In this document: positions 13,036 to 24,716 of the stretch, piece by piece
How the letters are laid out: each line of letters opens with the position of its first letter
How positions within the stretch are numbered: the first letter of the stretch is position 1
From: Lithospermum erythrorhizon
Lineage: Eukaryota > Streptophyta > Magnoliopsida > Boraginales > Boraginaceae
Direction of reading: 5' to 3'
NCBI GenBank assembly: GCA_019722365.1
Contig: JADFUC010002334.1
Span: forward strand, 434,001 to 498,000
Length of the DNA: 64,000 nucleotides
The notes under the pieces: generated by a model
Told to the model about the DNA's origin: nothing
Database searches by the model: none
Seen by the model: the letters and a program-made list of their open reading frames with translations, nothing else
Made by a program: the position numbers and the translations under genes

Positions 13036-15442
13036 TGTAACTTGGCCATGCAAGGGTCGTATTGCGAGTTAAGGTCATCAACGGCTTTAATACACGAAAG
13101 TCGCGATCGATGGATAATGACATAAAAACTTCGTTGTAGCCAACAATAATAAAAAATACACTTTTGTCCATGCGTGGTGAACTAACTTGACATATACAAT
13201 AAAATAACGAGCGACATAATACAAGTTTACCTTAATTATACAACTCGAATACATAAGAATCCAAAATCTGACATAGGGAAGTATGTGACGAGACCCTGAT
13301 GAAATACAATACCCGAGTCTAACAAAATACAAATCGCCAACAAAAATGGTGATGAAATTCACAATGCCGCCCCGCAAATCTAGATCTTGATCTGTGACCC
13401 TATCGATCGGCTTCTCGGCGACCTCACGATCGACCCACTTAGAACCTAGGCATAAGCCGCCCATAGAATAGGGAGTGGTTCATTAGGCTGAGTGAATACA
13501 TACCACCGGGCAGTCATTAGTATATTCATACTTATATATATAACGTATGCATATACATCAGCAGGCACACAATGAATAGCAGTCCATGACTCACGTAGAA
13601 TCCTCTTATACGATGTTACATAATACTATACGTGAGCTTATAATCATAAATAATGCATGATGACCATTCAAGGAAGCAGTTCGGCACACAAAGGCATCAA
13701 ATGAGGAATCCGCCTCCAAATAATACACATGGGAATCCGCCTCAAATAATACACTGCATGGGAATCCACGCCAGGAATAATGCTGCGTATGAGGAATCGC
13801 CTCAGCATGTCGGATAGAGGCCTCACTTTCCGTCCTCCCGACATTACGCCCTCGATATGCGTATCACATAAACCTCCCGAATCCGCAGGCTGACCCATAG
13901 CAATATACACCCAGCGCCCGAAACCTCGATTCGAGAGTCGCGCCTTCCATAGTAACACAAGCTGTCGAACACGTCGGTAGCGACCACCGCGCGACGGCCA
14001 CACAAAATCTCATAACATGGTCATATTCCTGTATCCATGATATAAATCATAATCACTAATATCGCATGATATGAATCATAATCTCAATTATCTAAAATAT
14101 AACCCAAAAATCTCAATTATTTAAATCGTATGAATCATAAATCAAGTTTACACATAGTATGTCGTAATCACCTGATACACATGCTCGAGAATAATCCCAG
14201 ATATCCGCAGCATTAATATAAACACAATGAAAAAATCTTGAAAATTAAAATGCGTGAGATTTGTCTTCGCGCCGAGCCTAAAAGCGATAATAATATTTCC
14301 CAAGCGATCCGTCTTAGATCAGGGCTGACTCATTCAAGAAATTATACATTATAACACATTTTGTAGAATAACCTCTTAGCTTCTATATTAACCCAGGAGT
14401 GTTATACCCGCGTCTCGATTCAAATTTACAACCGCCTTGATCATCGCATCCCCAAAGATTGGTATACACTTTTAATATTCAACGTAACTACATTCTAATC
14501 GCCAACTTAGTAAAATCTCGATATTAGGTCATCGCCTTATTATCCCAAACAATAACACTTTAAGCGCATTCTAATCAATCAACCAATCGATTGACAACTA
14601 ATTATCCATTAAATACAACCTCAATTCAAAGCGCTATTACTATCTGAACTTTCCCCCAGGCTTTCTCAACCCAAATCTCTCGCCTCAGCCTCCAAAGGCA
14701 ATAATTATGCGAAAACAACATATTAAAATTTATCTAACCTCATATTACAATTTAAAGTTAATTTAAGAAAAAGTCAATAAGAGTCAACCTACGACACACC
14801 ACTTTCTAACTTGATAATCACTCAAAATCACCCATTATTAATCACATCACGATGCTAGGATAACACATTTTACATGCCATAATAAATTCAAGATCACAAA
14901 ATTGACAAAATCCATAAGTCAATGTGAAACTCGAAATATCTCAAAAGATTTGATCTTTGCTGCACTAGATGTGATGAGGATGATGAGGAGAAAGCAATCC
15001 CATGGCTTGATCTTGAGTTTAAAAGCGACTTGTCGATGAGAAAATGGAAGAATTTTGAGGGAGGGAGAGTCAATTACCATTTGAGAGGGGAAGAAGAAGG
15101 TTTTGGATGAGGATGGAGATAGTGGTGGTAGGTGGGATATTTGGGAAGAAATTTAAGTTAGTTTGGTTTGGGTTAATTTTCACAGCACTTCCGTAACTTA
15201 AATCTCAGCAGAAAGCCACTGGTGTGTTATTCAGAGGCATATTCTTACTCATCTATTTTCGTTTCGATATATCGATATTATTCCAAAATTATTTATCTTA
15301 CATCTCGGTCCTTGTAAGCCAGAAATATCTGTAAGCCAGGCCGATTTGTTGAATTCTCGCTACTCAACCCAATTTTTAATTTCACGAAATATCTCAGCCC
15401 GAAAACATATCTTATCAACGTAATAATTGTAAGGAAGCGGCT
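13036..15442 (-). repeat. 5' LTR of the gypsy element
   Basis: This is the partner of 6425-8775. Its left edge is tgtaac, directly preceded by the primer-binding-site complement. Its right edge lacks a clean CA (it reads aagcgg where the other copy has gcgaca), so the outer end is mutated and its exact position is uncertain by a few bases. Confidence 0.75.
13702..13808. repeat. Short tandem repeat inside the LTR (second copy)
   Basis: This is the counterpart of the array at 7066-7165, with about four units of roughly 27 bases around gaatccgcctcaaataata. Unit number and spacing differ slightly between the two LTRs. Confidence 0.6.
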
Positions 15443-15980
15443 TATTTCAATTACATACGACGCAGTGCAATTTCTTGAATATTTCCTTGAACTTTCTTGC
15501 TTAGCATCACTAAGGGAAATTAACAACATTGACTCTTAGAAGATGGACTACTACTAACTACTAAAAACCATAACTGGCCCCCACACAATGAATCGATTCA
15601 ATATATATACAACATGTTTTAATAATGACAGTTTTTTCATTATAATTTTCTCCTATTTGTTTGACAATTTGATGCCTGCTTGGCTTGCTATGTGCGACCT
15701 GAATGACACACACTTAAACACAGTGATACAAAGCTTGAAATCATGATGGTAAAATCATCCCTAAATGCTTGAGTGATAACTTTCTTGATCTTTTCGATTA
15801 TTAGATTAAGATGAACTATTATACCAAAGTCTTGAATAATCATGGATTCTGATTTCGCACCACCAAAAGGAGTTAGGGGTGTCGCATAGTTGCCATGACA
15901 ACCACAAAAATGAGGGATTCTTAATTTTTTTTATTTAAATATTGTATATATTATATCATTGATAATTTTAGGACGTCGTG
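15443..15980. other. Intergenic stretch, no gene seen
   Basis: AT-rich DNA between the retrotransposon and the 3' end of the MIF4G gene. It should include the 3' untranslated region of that minus-strand gene. Nothing else was recognised. Confidence 0.5.
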
Positions 15981-16826
15981 TCATAGTAGGGCGAGTAATT
16001 GAGCATCAGGGCTAAAGACATCCAGGGACAACTCTGGATCAACACCATAATGAAAACTAATCGCATGAGTAACCTGATCATCCAAATTCACTATATCCAA
16101 TTGTTGAGGAATATCAATGCACCCCACAAATTTAGCCATTCTGATGTGAAACAACCCTTTTATTCTACACTGCAATTCGTTGCTAATATGCTCCTCTTCC
16201 GATATAGCTGAGCCTCGAAACGGAATCAGGCCATGAGGAATAAGATCCTGCACTGCATAGCCACACTCCGTCAAGAAAGAAACTGCTGTTTCTACACTAG
16301 CCTCATTCCAGGGATCTTGCAATAACAACATCAACAACCCCAAGGCGAACGACCCATCAACCACGCTTTGGTTAACAAGATGTGCAATTAAACTCACTGT
16401 CTTAACAATTGGAACTTCATATGTCTTTTTGCTAGTATTCTTGAGCTGGAAAACAATTCTTTTCAGTAATAAATAACCAACATCAGGGAATTCTACGTTG
16501 ATGGCTGCAACGATTGCAGCCAGAACCGGGACAAATGGCCCCTTACACGCCTCAAGAGATTCCAGGATTGCCCTGCAGAATAAACCTCTGCCTTTGATCA
16601 AATCCAAGGACATCAATTCTTGCACAATTTTTCTTATATTCGACGTATTTACGTCGTTGATCAAGGTGTTTATCCTTCTCTGTAAATCATCCCACATGTG
16701 ACGTTGATAGGACGAGTCATCTTTGTCTTCTCCAAATCTTGATTGTTTCTTCTTTTGTTGAGTACATTGGTGATGATTTTGATCTTCAAGTTTCTTTCTT
16801 GTAAACCCCATCTCATTAGCTTTCAT
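15981..16826 (-). CDS. MIF4G-only CWC22-like protein (truncated paralogue)
   Basis: A single open frame of 281 codons. Residues about 45-235 match the MIF4G domain of CWC22, the spliceosome component that recruits eIF4A3 to deposit the exon junction complex. Recognisable blocks are WDDLQRRINTLINDVN, RGRGLFCRAILES, LLLKRIVFQLK, IAHLVNQ and LDIVNLDDQVTHAISFHYG. Known plant CWC22 is roughly three times longer and carries a second MA3 domain and a charged tail. This copy stops soon after the PELSLDVF motif, just past MIF4G, and has no intron. It is either an expressed short paralogue or a retrocopy. I chose the ATG at 16826 because the frame upstream has only a TTG; an ATG at 16811 is also possible. 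The frame is intact and codon use looks normal. Confidence 0.75.
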   Translation of the reverse strand: MKANEMGFTRKKLEDQNHHQCTQQKKKQSRFGEDKDDSSYQRHMWDDLQRRINTLINDVNTSNIRKIVQELMSLDLIKGRGLFCRAILESLEACKGPFVPVLAAIVAAINVEFPDVGYLLLKRIVFQLKNTSKKTYEVPIVKTVSLIAHLVNQSVVDGSFALGLLMLLLQDPWNEASVETAVSFLTECGYAVQDLIPHGLIPFRGSAISEEEHISNELQCRIKGLFHIRMAKFVGCIDIPQQLDIVNLDDQVTHAISFHYGVDPELSLDVFSPDAQLLALL

Positions 16827-19800
16827 ACTTTTCTTTGTATAAATAAACAAGGTTTATATAAAAAATATTTGTTATGGTTTATTTATACTACGGAGTATAT
16901 GACAATATCAGATATTAACGCCCAAGAAAGAGTATGGAATAATAAGGAAAGCCAAAATAATTATCAATAAAATCGATAATCAATGCTTTAGAAAAATAAA
17001 GAGGAAACTCAACGTAATGGTCAATGAATAAATATGGAATTTGTTGATAGCCTCTAAGTTCTACTCGGTAGAAGATTGGTTTAGAAATTAGAATATATTA
17101 AAAGATTCACTTTATAATTTTAATATGTTCTATTTTTTAAATATTGATCTCAAATATTTTTTAATATGTTATATAATATCTTATAAAAATATATCGAAAT
17201 ACAATATTCGGCCATTTCTTTTATTCTTAATATTATAAATTTGATTCAATAAGATTGTCGCAATCACTTAGAATTTTAGAATCAAATTTTGTTAATTTTG
17301 ATTGTTGAAATAATAAAAACTAAATTGGGCGATTTTTTAAGGATGGAGATTGGTATCAGTAAATGTCGTATTGATAATCGCGTAAATAAATGAAATTTGT
17401 CAGGAGTGAAGTCACGTCTGCGATTGGACTCATGGAAAATGACTTATGATAAGCGGGCTTAGACCCTACTTGAGTCAGCATTTGAAGACGCTACCCGATG
17501 GGGCTTGATAGTCACGGCTCGGTAGGAAGAATAAAACTGGATTCAGTATTCTGGTTCATTTAGCACCATTAAGGGGGTAATTAAGGCAATTATTACCCGA
17601 CCCGCAATAGTATGGCATTACACGGGCATAATGAGCCATCGAGGTCAACCAAAGTAACCGTTCAAGCAACTATAAAGAGGTAAACGCGAGGCCCAATCAA
17701 GCGGGTTCAACTTTGATGCAATACTCTTTCTTTTCGGAAACCAAAATCCTTTGATCCATTGCCGACTTGATCGTAGGGTGTTTTGGCCGAGCGGCAGTTA
17801 ACTCTTTGCGAGGAAGACCTGGTGGGCTTGGCGTATCAGCATAACTTTGAGGATTTGTGATCGGTGCTTGAAACCGGACGAATGCGTCATTGGCGACCTT
17901 GATGGGAGGCTTTGCATTTAGAAAGTCGCAATCCGATCATCTTAATCATCATCGTCATCATGGCCATTATCACGAGCAAATGAGCATATAATCCACATTA
18001 GATCAATGGTACCGGCCGGATGGTCATTAATTGACCGCTTGAGCGAGTCCCGAATGGCGCCCAAGCTCGATCAGCACTGCGGCGGGTGGAACCGTGCTTG
18101 GTGGGCTTCCCGCCCATAGAGAGATGGTTGGGATAATACGAGATAGAAGAACCGTCATCGCGACGGTGTGATCTGACAAGCTCGAGGCGAGATCATGGAT
18201 TGAGGAAGGAAAATCGTGGGCGTCGTCAGATGCGGGAGGAGTGGGAAAGAGACTTATACATGCTCCCGGTGAGGAACCATGAGATGACCGCGGGACAACA
18301 AAGGCCCGTCGTAAGGATGGTGACAGGATGTCGGCCGACTCCTTAACGAGGACCCAATAGCAGCCTTCTGACGGCCAGTGGATGCCACTACAGCAGTTCT
18401 TTGAGATAAATCGATGAGGACAGCATTGAGTTAGTAGTTAGTTCCGCTACTTTGGCATTAGGAAGCGATCATGTTGGCGAGTTAAAAACTCCGCGCCGCC
18501 AAATTGGCTGAGGCGAATCGGGAAAAGCGCGTTAAATTCGATCCCAGAATGTCCTTTAAATCAGCGAGACGGCGGGATGTATTGCGTAACTTCGAGCGGC
18601 TGCGGACAGCGTTAAGTAGTTTCCAACGATTTCACGAAGGTGCATCACTCGCCGCGAATAAAAACGATTTCACCGAGGACTACATGTGGGAAGGTCGGCG
18701 TGATAAGGATGGCAATCCTGCATGACCGTCAACCGAGAATGAGTGTCATGCTCTTCCGAAGCGGTTCAAGCGAGTTCAACGTGCAGGGAGCAAATCAAAA
18801 GATAGTTGTTATTATCTTTGTGGAGGCTTCTGAATGTGCAAGTTCAAAGAATCGCTCACCGAGGCGACGCGGACCTAGAGGAAGTCAGCGAGCGGGCCTC
18901 TGAAGCTGCTATCGGATCGAGGCGGAAAAGAGCTAGAAGGGCAAAAGGAAAAGGCCGATTGGAAGAACGACGGAAGAGCCGAGCCCGAGCGGAGTGCCTT
19001 GGATAGGATCCGAGGCGCCCCTAGCAGCGAGGCGTACTCGGGTCCGACCTCCCGAGGGGAGTGCACTCACGACTTGAGCGATCGGAGAAGGAGATCGAGA
19101 GGGAAGATTAGTGCGACTCTGTGAAGACCTCGGCCCAGGGAATGTGTTCACGGAGATTGAGATAGGCAGTTCTGAGGCAGCGCCCAGCAGAAGGGTGCCT
19201 CAGGTAGAAAAGGGACATGAAAGTTTTTCTAGTACCCATGTCGAGAAAGTGTAAAGGCTATTTCCAGTAAATCGATGTCACGAGACTCTAACTTCTTCGA
19301 CCCATCGAGAGCTGCAATTGTAATGTCCATTTGGGCGGATGGTTAAGAGATGCATGGACAACACAGATGGCTAGTCACCTCGAGATTGAGATAAGCTCAT
19401 TCGGCGGAGGCGGGTTGAAGGACTAAATCATAGGGGCCCATGTGCGGGCGCTTTGGCAAAGGCAGTCGAGTCGCGAATGAACCTCTAATATAACCGGGAG
19501 AGACCACTTGTCGTCTCTGGGGTAGAAGCGGAGGAGGAGACTCGGGGGCCTTGAGGCAGGTCTATGCAAGCGGGACATATATCACGATGCTTGAGTGAGC
19601 GCGCCAGAGTTCTAGACGTCACTTACTCGGAAGGATTTTGAGGGGATAGAATAACGCATGCAGACCCTAGGTGCGTTACCCTGTGATAGCCAACTTTGAA
19701 ATGAAGGATGCTAGTAGACCTTTGGGAATTTAGGTGGGCGTCTTATTCTTGGATGTATATCTCAAATTAGAGGAATGAGTCGAGACACAAATCGAGATCG

Positions 19801-22184
19801 TGCCCGCCTATTTGGTAGGGTTCACGGGGATGCGGTAAACCCGGTTCGCTGACTCAACTTTAATTGAACCATTTTTTATGTCATTAAGTGCAATAAGTTG
19901 TGTAATTACTAATTATGGCAATGATCATTATTTTGCAACTTCATATATAGATGAAGTAATAAATCTTTGAAGTTCATGAACTATCGCTGTGGAAATCGCA
20001 CCTATGGCGTCGGGAAACCCGATGCCAATCGGCAGTAACAAACTTTAGCGTCGAGTTATATCGAGGGAAATTCGGCGCTATATTCTTGTGTTCGTTCGAT
20101 GCGATGCAGAGCTAAGAAGCGGGTTAAGTGCGAACTGCAGGCCCTCGAGGCAGGCCACGAAACCCGACTCGACTTTTAATTAATTTATTTTGATTTAATT
20201 TTTCCGATGCTAACCAGCGTAACTTTTATTAAATTTATTTTTATTTAATTTTTCGATTACCCAGCCAGGCTCAGTTTATTTAATTTCTTTTGATTTAATT
20301 TGACTCGTCTCGTACCGGCCTTAACCGAGGCTAGTAACCAATTTTATTTATTTGAATCAGCGCCATCGAGCTAGTTACGCATTTATTTATTTGAATCGAC
20401 GCCCGTAAAATAGCGAACCCGGCCAGCCATTATTAAATTTCCGGTGGAAAAAAACCATCGAGATCTTTGCCAAAATGTATTGCGGCATCCGGGATGCCAT
20501 TCATATTCCCCGATCCATACAATCTTAATATTCTCGGTGCGCCTAATGCAATCGCTAATAAAAATATCAAAAAATAATATAAAAACCATACATTTATCGT
20601 ATCAAACTAATTAATCCAATGAAAATTTTAATTTATCATTTATAAAAGACATACATTTAGAAGTCATACATTTATCATCTATCATTTCTCATATAATCCA
20701 AAAAACATATAAAACTTTGTTGTGTCGAAAAAAATCATATCATTATCATTATCGCTTATCAATGAGCAATTTCATTATCAAACTTTGTTATTAATAATAT
20801 TAACAAAAAATAACACAAAAGAAACAAGGTAGTACATGATAAGGCTATTTCATAAATTCAACCATTTTTCTATAAAAAAAAAACATAATATAAAATATTA
20901 GAAACTATTTAATTGAAAATTGAAGAACAAAGTGAAGTCGCCTCTGAAATGAAATTAAACAAAGTTAGTAATAATATAAGTAATTATGGAACAAATTCTG
21001 CTCTTTTGAAGTCGCGCAGAAATTAAAATTAAACAAAGTTAGAAATTATACAAATGATTAAAATAATTGGAATAAATTGAAATAAAGATGAAATAATTGG
21101 AATTAATTAAAATAGAGAGAAAAGCGAAATAATACTAGGAAAAATGAAATGAGTGGATATGTATGTGTGATATTTAAAGAAGCTGGTTCTATGATTACAT
21201 CTTGGCCGAGCCTTGACCAACTTTTCAACTAATTTGAATTTCCCTCGTAAAAAACGGGGTAGAGTCTGAAATTTTCAAAACCCGGCCTTCGCCCATGCAG
21301 AAGCCTTGATCGATGCAATCTCTAAATGCGGACAATTTAGCGATGCAGGCCTTGATCGGCGCTATGATGACTGCGAGAAAAAAAAAGATCTGTTACAAAC
21401 AAAACCCCACATTTATGTCATATGAGGAATAGAAGAAGATGTGTCATTTATAGAACTTCCAATATCGATACTAGCAAACACAAAACTCTGACAACACATA
21501 AATTTGCATTTTTAATACGTAGTTTAATACGTAATTGTTAATTATTACATAAAGTTGTAAATTAAAATATTTTTACTCTAATCTTCGTTCGATGATCTTC
21601 GTTTCTTGAGTGTTAACTTTCCAAAATAGTTACGCTCCGAGTTATCGTCCTCGTCGAATTAGTCAAACTGATACAGTCGAGCTATTGCTATTTCATGACA
21701 TCTTTGCTCCTACTCGATATGCTTGAAAGCCTGGCTTCAATAATGTCAGCATCATCGATTTGATCTCTGAAGCAGTGGAGGTTGTCATTCTTCTTGGAAG
21801 GCGTCTTCGATATTCAAAGGACAAATCCACGTCTGCGTATAGGTCCAATCGACTCGAACTACAGCGTTCGTTTCATTGTGACGTACATTTGCTTATGTCT
21901 GGTTGAGACATAGCGAAGATAGTAGTATACTTGTTGTGACTGCGATGCTAGGATAAGCGAATCATTTTTAGAACCTCACGGTTGTGTATTTGATTTGAAC
22001 CATCCCATTCTTGGGATGCGCTGCGTCAACTGGCTGATATCAGGCGAAACGCACTTGAAGTGCGACTACATGGTGGGTGTAGTCGTGCGTCAGCGCACGA
22101 AATCTCCTCGTAGCGCCCATAGTAGTCAGCCAATTGTCTTCCTCCCGCGGCGGGAACCTTTGACCTGAAACTCATTTGTCGTAA
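16827..22184. other. Decayed repeat DNA with GC-richer island
   Basis: No gene is supported. From about 17400 to 19850 the DNA is unusually rich in CG and purine-rich words (for example gaggcg and cgagcg) compared with the AT-rich flanks. Open frames there stay below 90 codons; one at 18504-18725 encodes a basic peptide I cannot assign. This is probably the internal part of an old LTR element. From 20165 an AT-rich tandem array begins, followed by AT-rich DNA and, from 21590, diverged DNA leading into the F-box remnant. Confidence 0.45.
20165..20410. repeat. Imperfect AT-rich tandem repeat
   Basis: About five diverged units of roughly 40-65 bases. Each has an AT core of the type ttatttgatttaattt, followed by a GC-richer tail such as gatgctaacc or gccatcgagctag. 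Units decay towards the right end. Confidence 0.5.
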
Positions 22185-22872
22185 GTGGTTCTATTACCGT
22201 CGCCCTGTCACGATGTCAAACTAGTATCGTTGATTATTAGCCTTTGGCCATTTTATTTACGGAGGCGGGGCCTAATGAAATTGTATAGAGGAGAGCATTT
22301 TGGTGTCGTATCATCTACTGCAACACAACGGCTCATTTCCACCGAAATTGTTGGTCACGTCTCGTTCTTTGTTAGTCGATTCGGGATCAATAGTCAGAGA
22401 GCATTCATGGTAGTACCACGCCACTACTTGGAATCTTGTACTGCCTGTACCCGATTCTAAGGGAGCCCATGTGACCATGAGTTATCTTTCCTCGAGTGAA
22501 AAGTACAAGGTGTTGAATATTCAAGTCCGTGCAGATGCTCCACAAATTTTTTTGGATGTGTTAACCGTAGGAGTCGATATTACATGGAGACCTGTTGAGG
22601 TTCCAATTTCATGTGGGAACAAGCGATTTGTATCTTCCGGAACTTTTAACGGGGTAAGTTATATAATGATCTATTGTCATGAATGCTGCCCACCACAGAT
22701 TGAAGACAAGAAGTTTGGTCTATGGTGCAAGTTTGAAGGAGAGCTCCACATATGGGGATTGCAAGATGACGAGAAAGCAGAGTGGGATGAAGTGAAGATT
22801 GTTTTTCCCTCGAGTGTTGTCAAACAATTTCCAGATTTCTACAAGTATATTCCTTATAAACTTGTGTTATGA
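22185..22872 (+). pseudogene. F-box-associated (FBA) domain gene remnant
   Basis: The best-preserved part is 22471-22872 (133 codons). It carries words typical of the F-box-associated interaction domain: SSSEKYKVLNI, DVLTVGVDITWRPVEVP, FVSSGTFNGVSY, GELHIWGLQDDEKAEWDEVKI and a stop after YKLVL. FBA domains follow an N-terminal F-box and bind substrates of SCF ubiquitin ligases. Here no F-box motif is visible, and the preceding open frame (22185-22460) lies in another frame, so the 5' half is lost or shifted. The first ATG of the fragment is unlikely to be a native start. It could still be transcribed as a short protein, but a pseudogene is more likely. A related fragment lies at 45150-45260. 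Confidence 0.6.
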
Positions 22873-23723
22873 TTTTAAATCAAATAAACTTTTGTGGGAC
22901 TCCAAAATGTCTATAACGATGGATACTAGTCTAGTGAGGTTGATCTGAATATGACTTTTTCTAAGTTAAGAAGCTAGTTAGTAAGGTATTTCATGTTATT
23001 AGTGAAAATATAGTATCCTTTTTCTTTTATATCTGTTCACATTGGCCAATGGTCAGTTGAAGGCTGGAATAATCTTCCTAAAGAATCTCACCTTATCAGG
23101 TCGAGTAACTAATGCAACGTCCCATTAATTGAAGTGAGTCCTACTATCGTATATGTAGTATTAATTAAGTAGTAGAGTCTCTTTTCGCTTAAAAAAGCTG
23201 TCGTTTTAATTCTCGATACTTCGAAAAGTCGTTTTATTTGTTGTTTATTAGTTAGATCGTTATCTTTCCGTCTTTCTCGGATTCTGAAATAAATGTCATC
23301 CCAGCCAAAAAAGAAGATGTTATTAAGGAGTTATGAAATCAATAAAAAAAAGTAATAAATTTTTAATGTGATGTAAGATTATTAACCAATGAAAATAAAG
23401 ATAAGGAATGATGATAAGTAATTTTGTAAATTTCAATGCATAAAGTTGTATTGGAAAATAACAATCGAACATTTTGAAGCAATTTTTTGGTAGATGATCA
23501 TTTTATTTTTGAGACGGAAGAATTATTATTTTAGCTTGAGTTATATCGTAGTGCAGATAGTTGTTTGTTCTTCCAACCCGATTCGGCTGCATCTACGGAT
23601 TACGTCACTTTTCACGAGGCTGCGGAGGAGACTTCCAAATTTTATTTTAGGGTTCGGCTGACTATTTTTTCTTAAGTTCTTATTTTTATGTATGGGTTTT
23701 GCATTCCCAAAACTCTTATGTGC

Positions 23724-23763
23724 TTTCAATAAAATTGTTCCTATGGTTTCAAAAAAAAAAAAA
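23724..23763 (+). other. AATAAA followed by a genomic poly(A) run
   Basis: The signal aataaa in ctttcaataaaattg is followed within about 25 bases by a run of 13 or so A residues. That layout is what a reverse-transcribed mRNA or LINE leaves at its 3' end. The preceding 200 bases have no identified coding sequence. Confidence 0.4.
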
Positions 23764-23910
23764 TTGATAATGCAAATACTGGATAATTAAGGTGACCCTT
23801 AATAGTCAAGAGGTCCTTAATGTGGTGGCAAGCATGTAACATAAATACATAATGTTGTTCAACATGTACATAAAAATATGCATAAAGCTACAAAAGATGA
23901 ATAATTTGCT

Positions 23911-24046
23911 TTATGTTACTGATAATATGATTTGTTAATTAGTACAAATGGCGAAGATGGTGCTTGTTTCTTGTGGTCTTTGTTGTCCATGAAGAAGATA
24001 TAAGCCATATTTTTATAATTAACAAATCATATTATCAGTAACATAA
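23911..24046. repeat. 31-bp perfect inverted repeat, 74-bp spacer
   Basis: The arm at 23911-23941 (starting ttatgttactgataatatg) is the exact reverse complement of 24016-24046. The spacer is 74 bases and includes gcttgtttcttgtggtc. Transcribed, it would fold into a long stem-loop. It may be a small foldback MITE or a small-RNA precursor. Confidence 0.75.
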
Positions 24047-24716
24047 TCAGTAGAGCTATATGAGTGGAATTTTGCTGGTCTTGTATAGGGTATTTAGGCG
24101 GAGTGAATATAAAAATATGCATAACGCTACAAACAAATCGAGTTTTAACAAATACTCCTATCAAAGATGAGAGAGAGGAATATGCAGGAGGAAGATGGTG
24201 GTTGCTTCTTGTTTAGGTGTTTGTTTTAGTAGCTGTACTTTTATTTAGCCTTGTTAAGTATAGAAGATATGGGGTTGTAGACTTGTAGAGCTTACAATAG
24301 ATTAGTCTTTGAAGAAGCAGGGCACAATATCCCTCATCCAGCAACAAGAATTGCTTTTTGAGTATAATATGGAGTATAATTTTATTGCAGAGTTGCAGAT
24401 CACTAACTCCTAGCCATCTGAAGTCATTCTTTCTTGGTAAAAAGATACAGAAAATGTAACCAAAATGGTAGGTGATACAGCTAGAGGAACAGGAAAACGC
24501 CGCTAAGAAAATTACAATTTGGAGAACACGCTTAAACGCAACTGTAGTTCCAACACACAGGCCAATCGCCTAATCTAACATCTACACAATCTGAAAAATA
24601 TTTCATCCAGCCAGTATATGCTGGCTCAAACTATGAACGAATTCTGCTGTAATATATAAGCACATGTAGCTATGTTCGGTTTCTCTTTTCAAGAATATGG
24701 CATTATCATGTGATAG

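Larger units (their letters stand above)
6425..15442 (-). mobile_element. Ty3/gypsy-type LTR retrotransposon, decayed
   Basis: Two long, similar blocks (6425-8775 and 13036-15442) flank about 4.26 kb. Next to the right block, on the minus strand, the sequence reads tggtatcgaagc, close to the methionine-initiator tRNA primer-binding site. Next to the left block, the minus strand carries the words aatttcgaggac and ataaggtgggtagaa, the 3' end typical of plant gypsy elements. Orientation is therefore minus: the right block is the 5' LTR and the left block the 3' LTR. The interior holds no open frame above about 125 codons, and I could not recognise protease, reverse transcriptase, RNase H or integrase. 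It is a dead or non-autonomous copy. No clear target-site duplication was seen. Confidence 0.75.
22873..24716. other. Intergenic region with small repeats
   Basis: AT-rich DNA holding a retroposed-looking tail near 23530-23763, the inverted repeat at 23911-24046 and the 3' flank of the CGR-like gene. A partial direct repeat joins 23875-24000 and 24110-24250; both contain aaaatatgcataa.gctacaa and gaagatggtg. No protein gene was seen. Confidence 0.5.

Noticed and set aside
12859..13171. Several 64-88 codon frames at the left edge of the right LTR
   Set aside because: They cross the LTR boundary and primer-binding site and overlap on both strands, so they are not genes.
17351..17362. tggtatcagtaa as a primer-binding site of a second LTR element
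   Set aside because: Only the first nine bases fit and no LTR end or paired LTR was found nearby.
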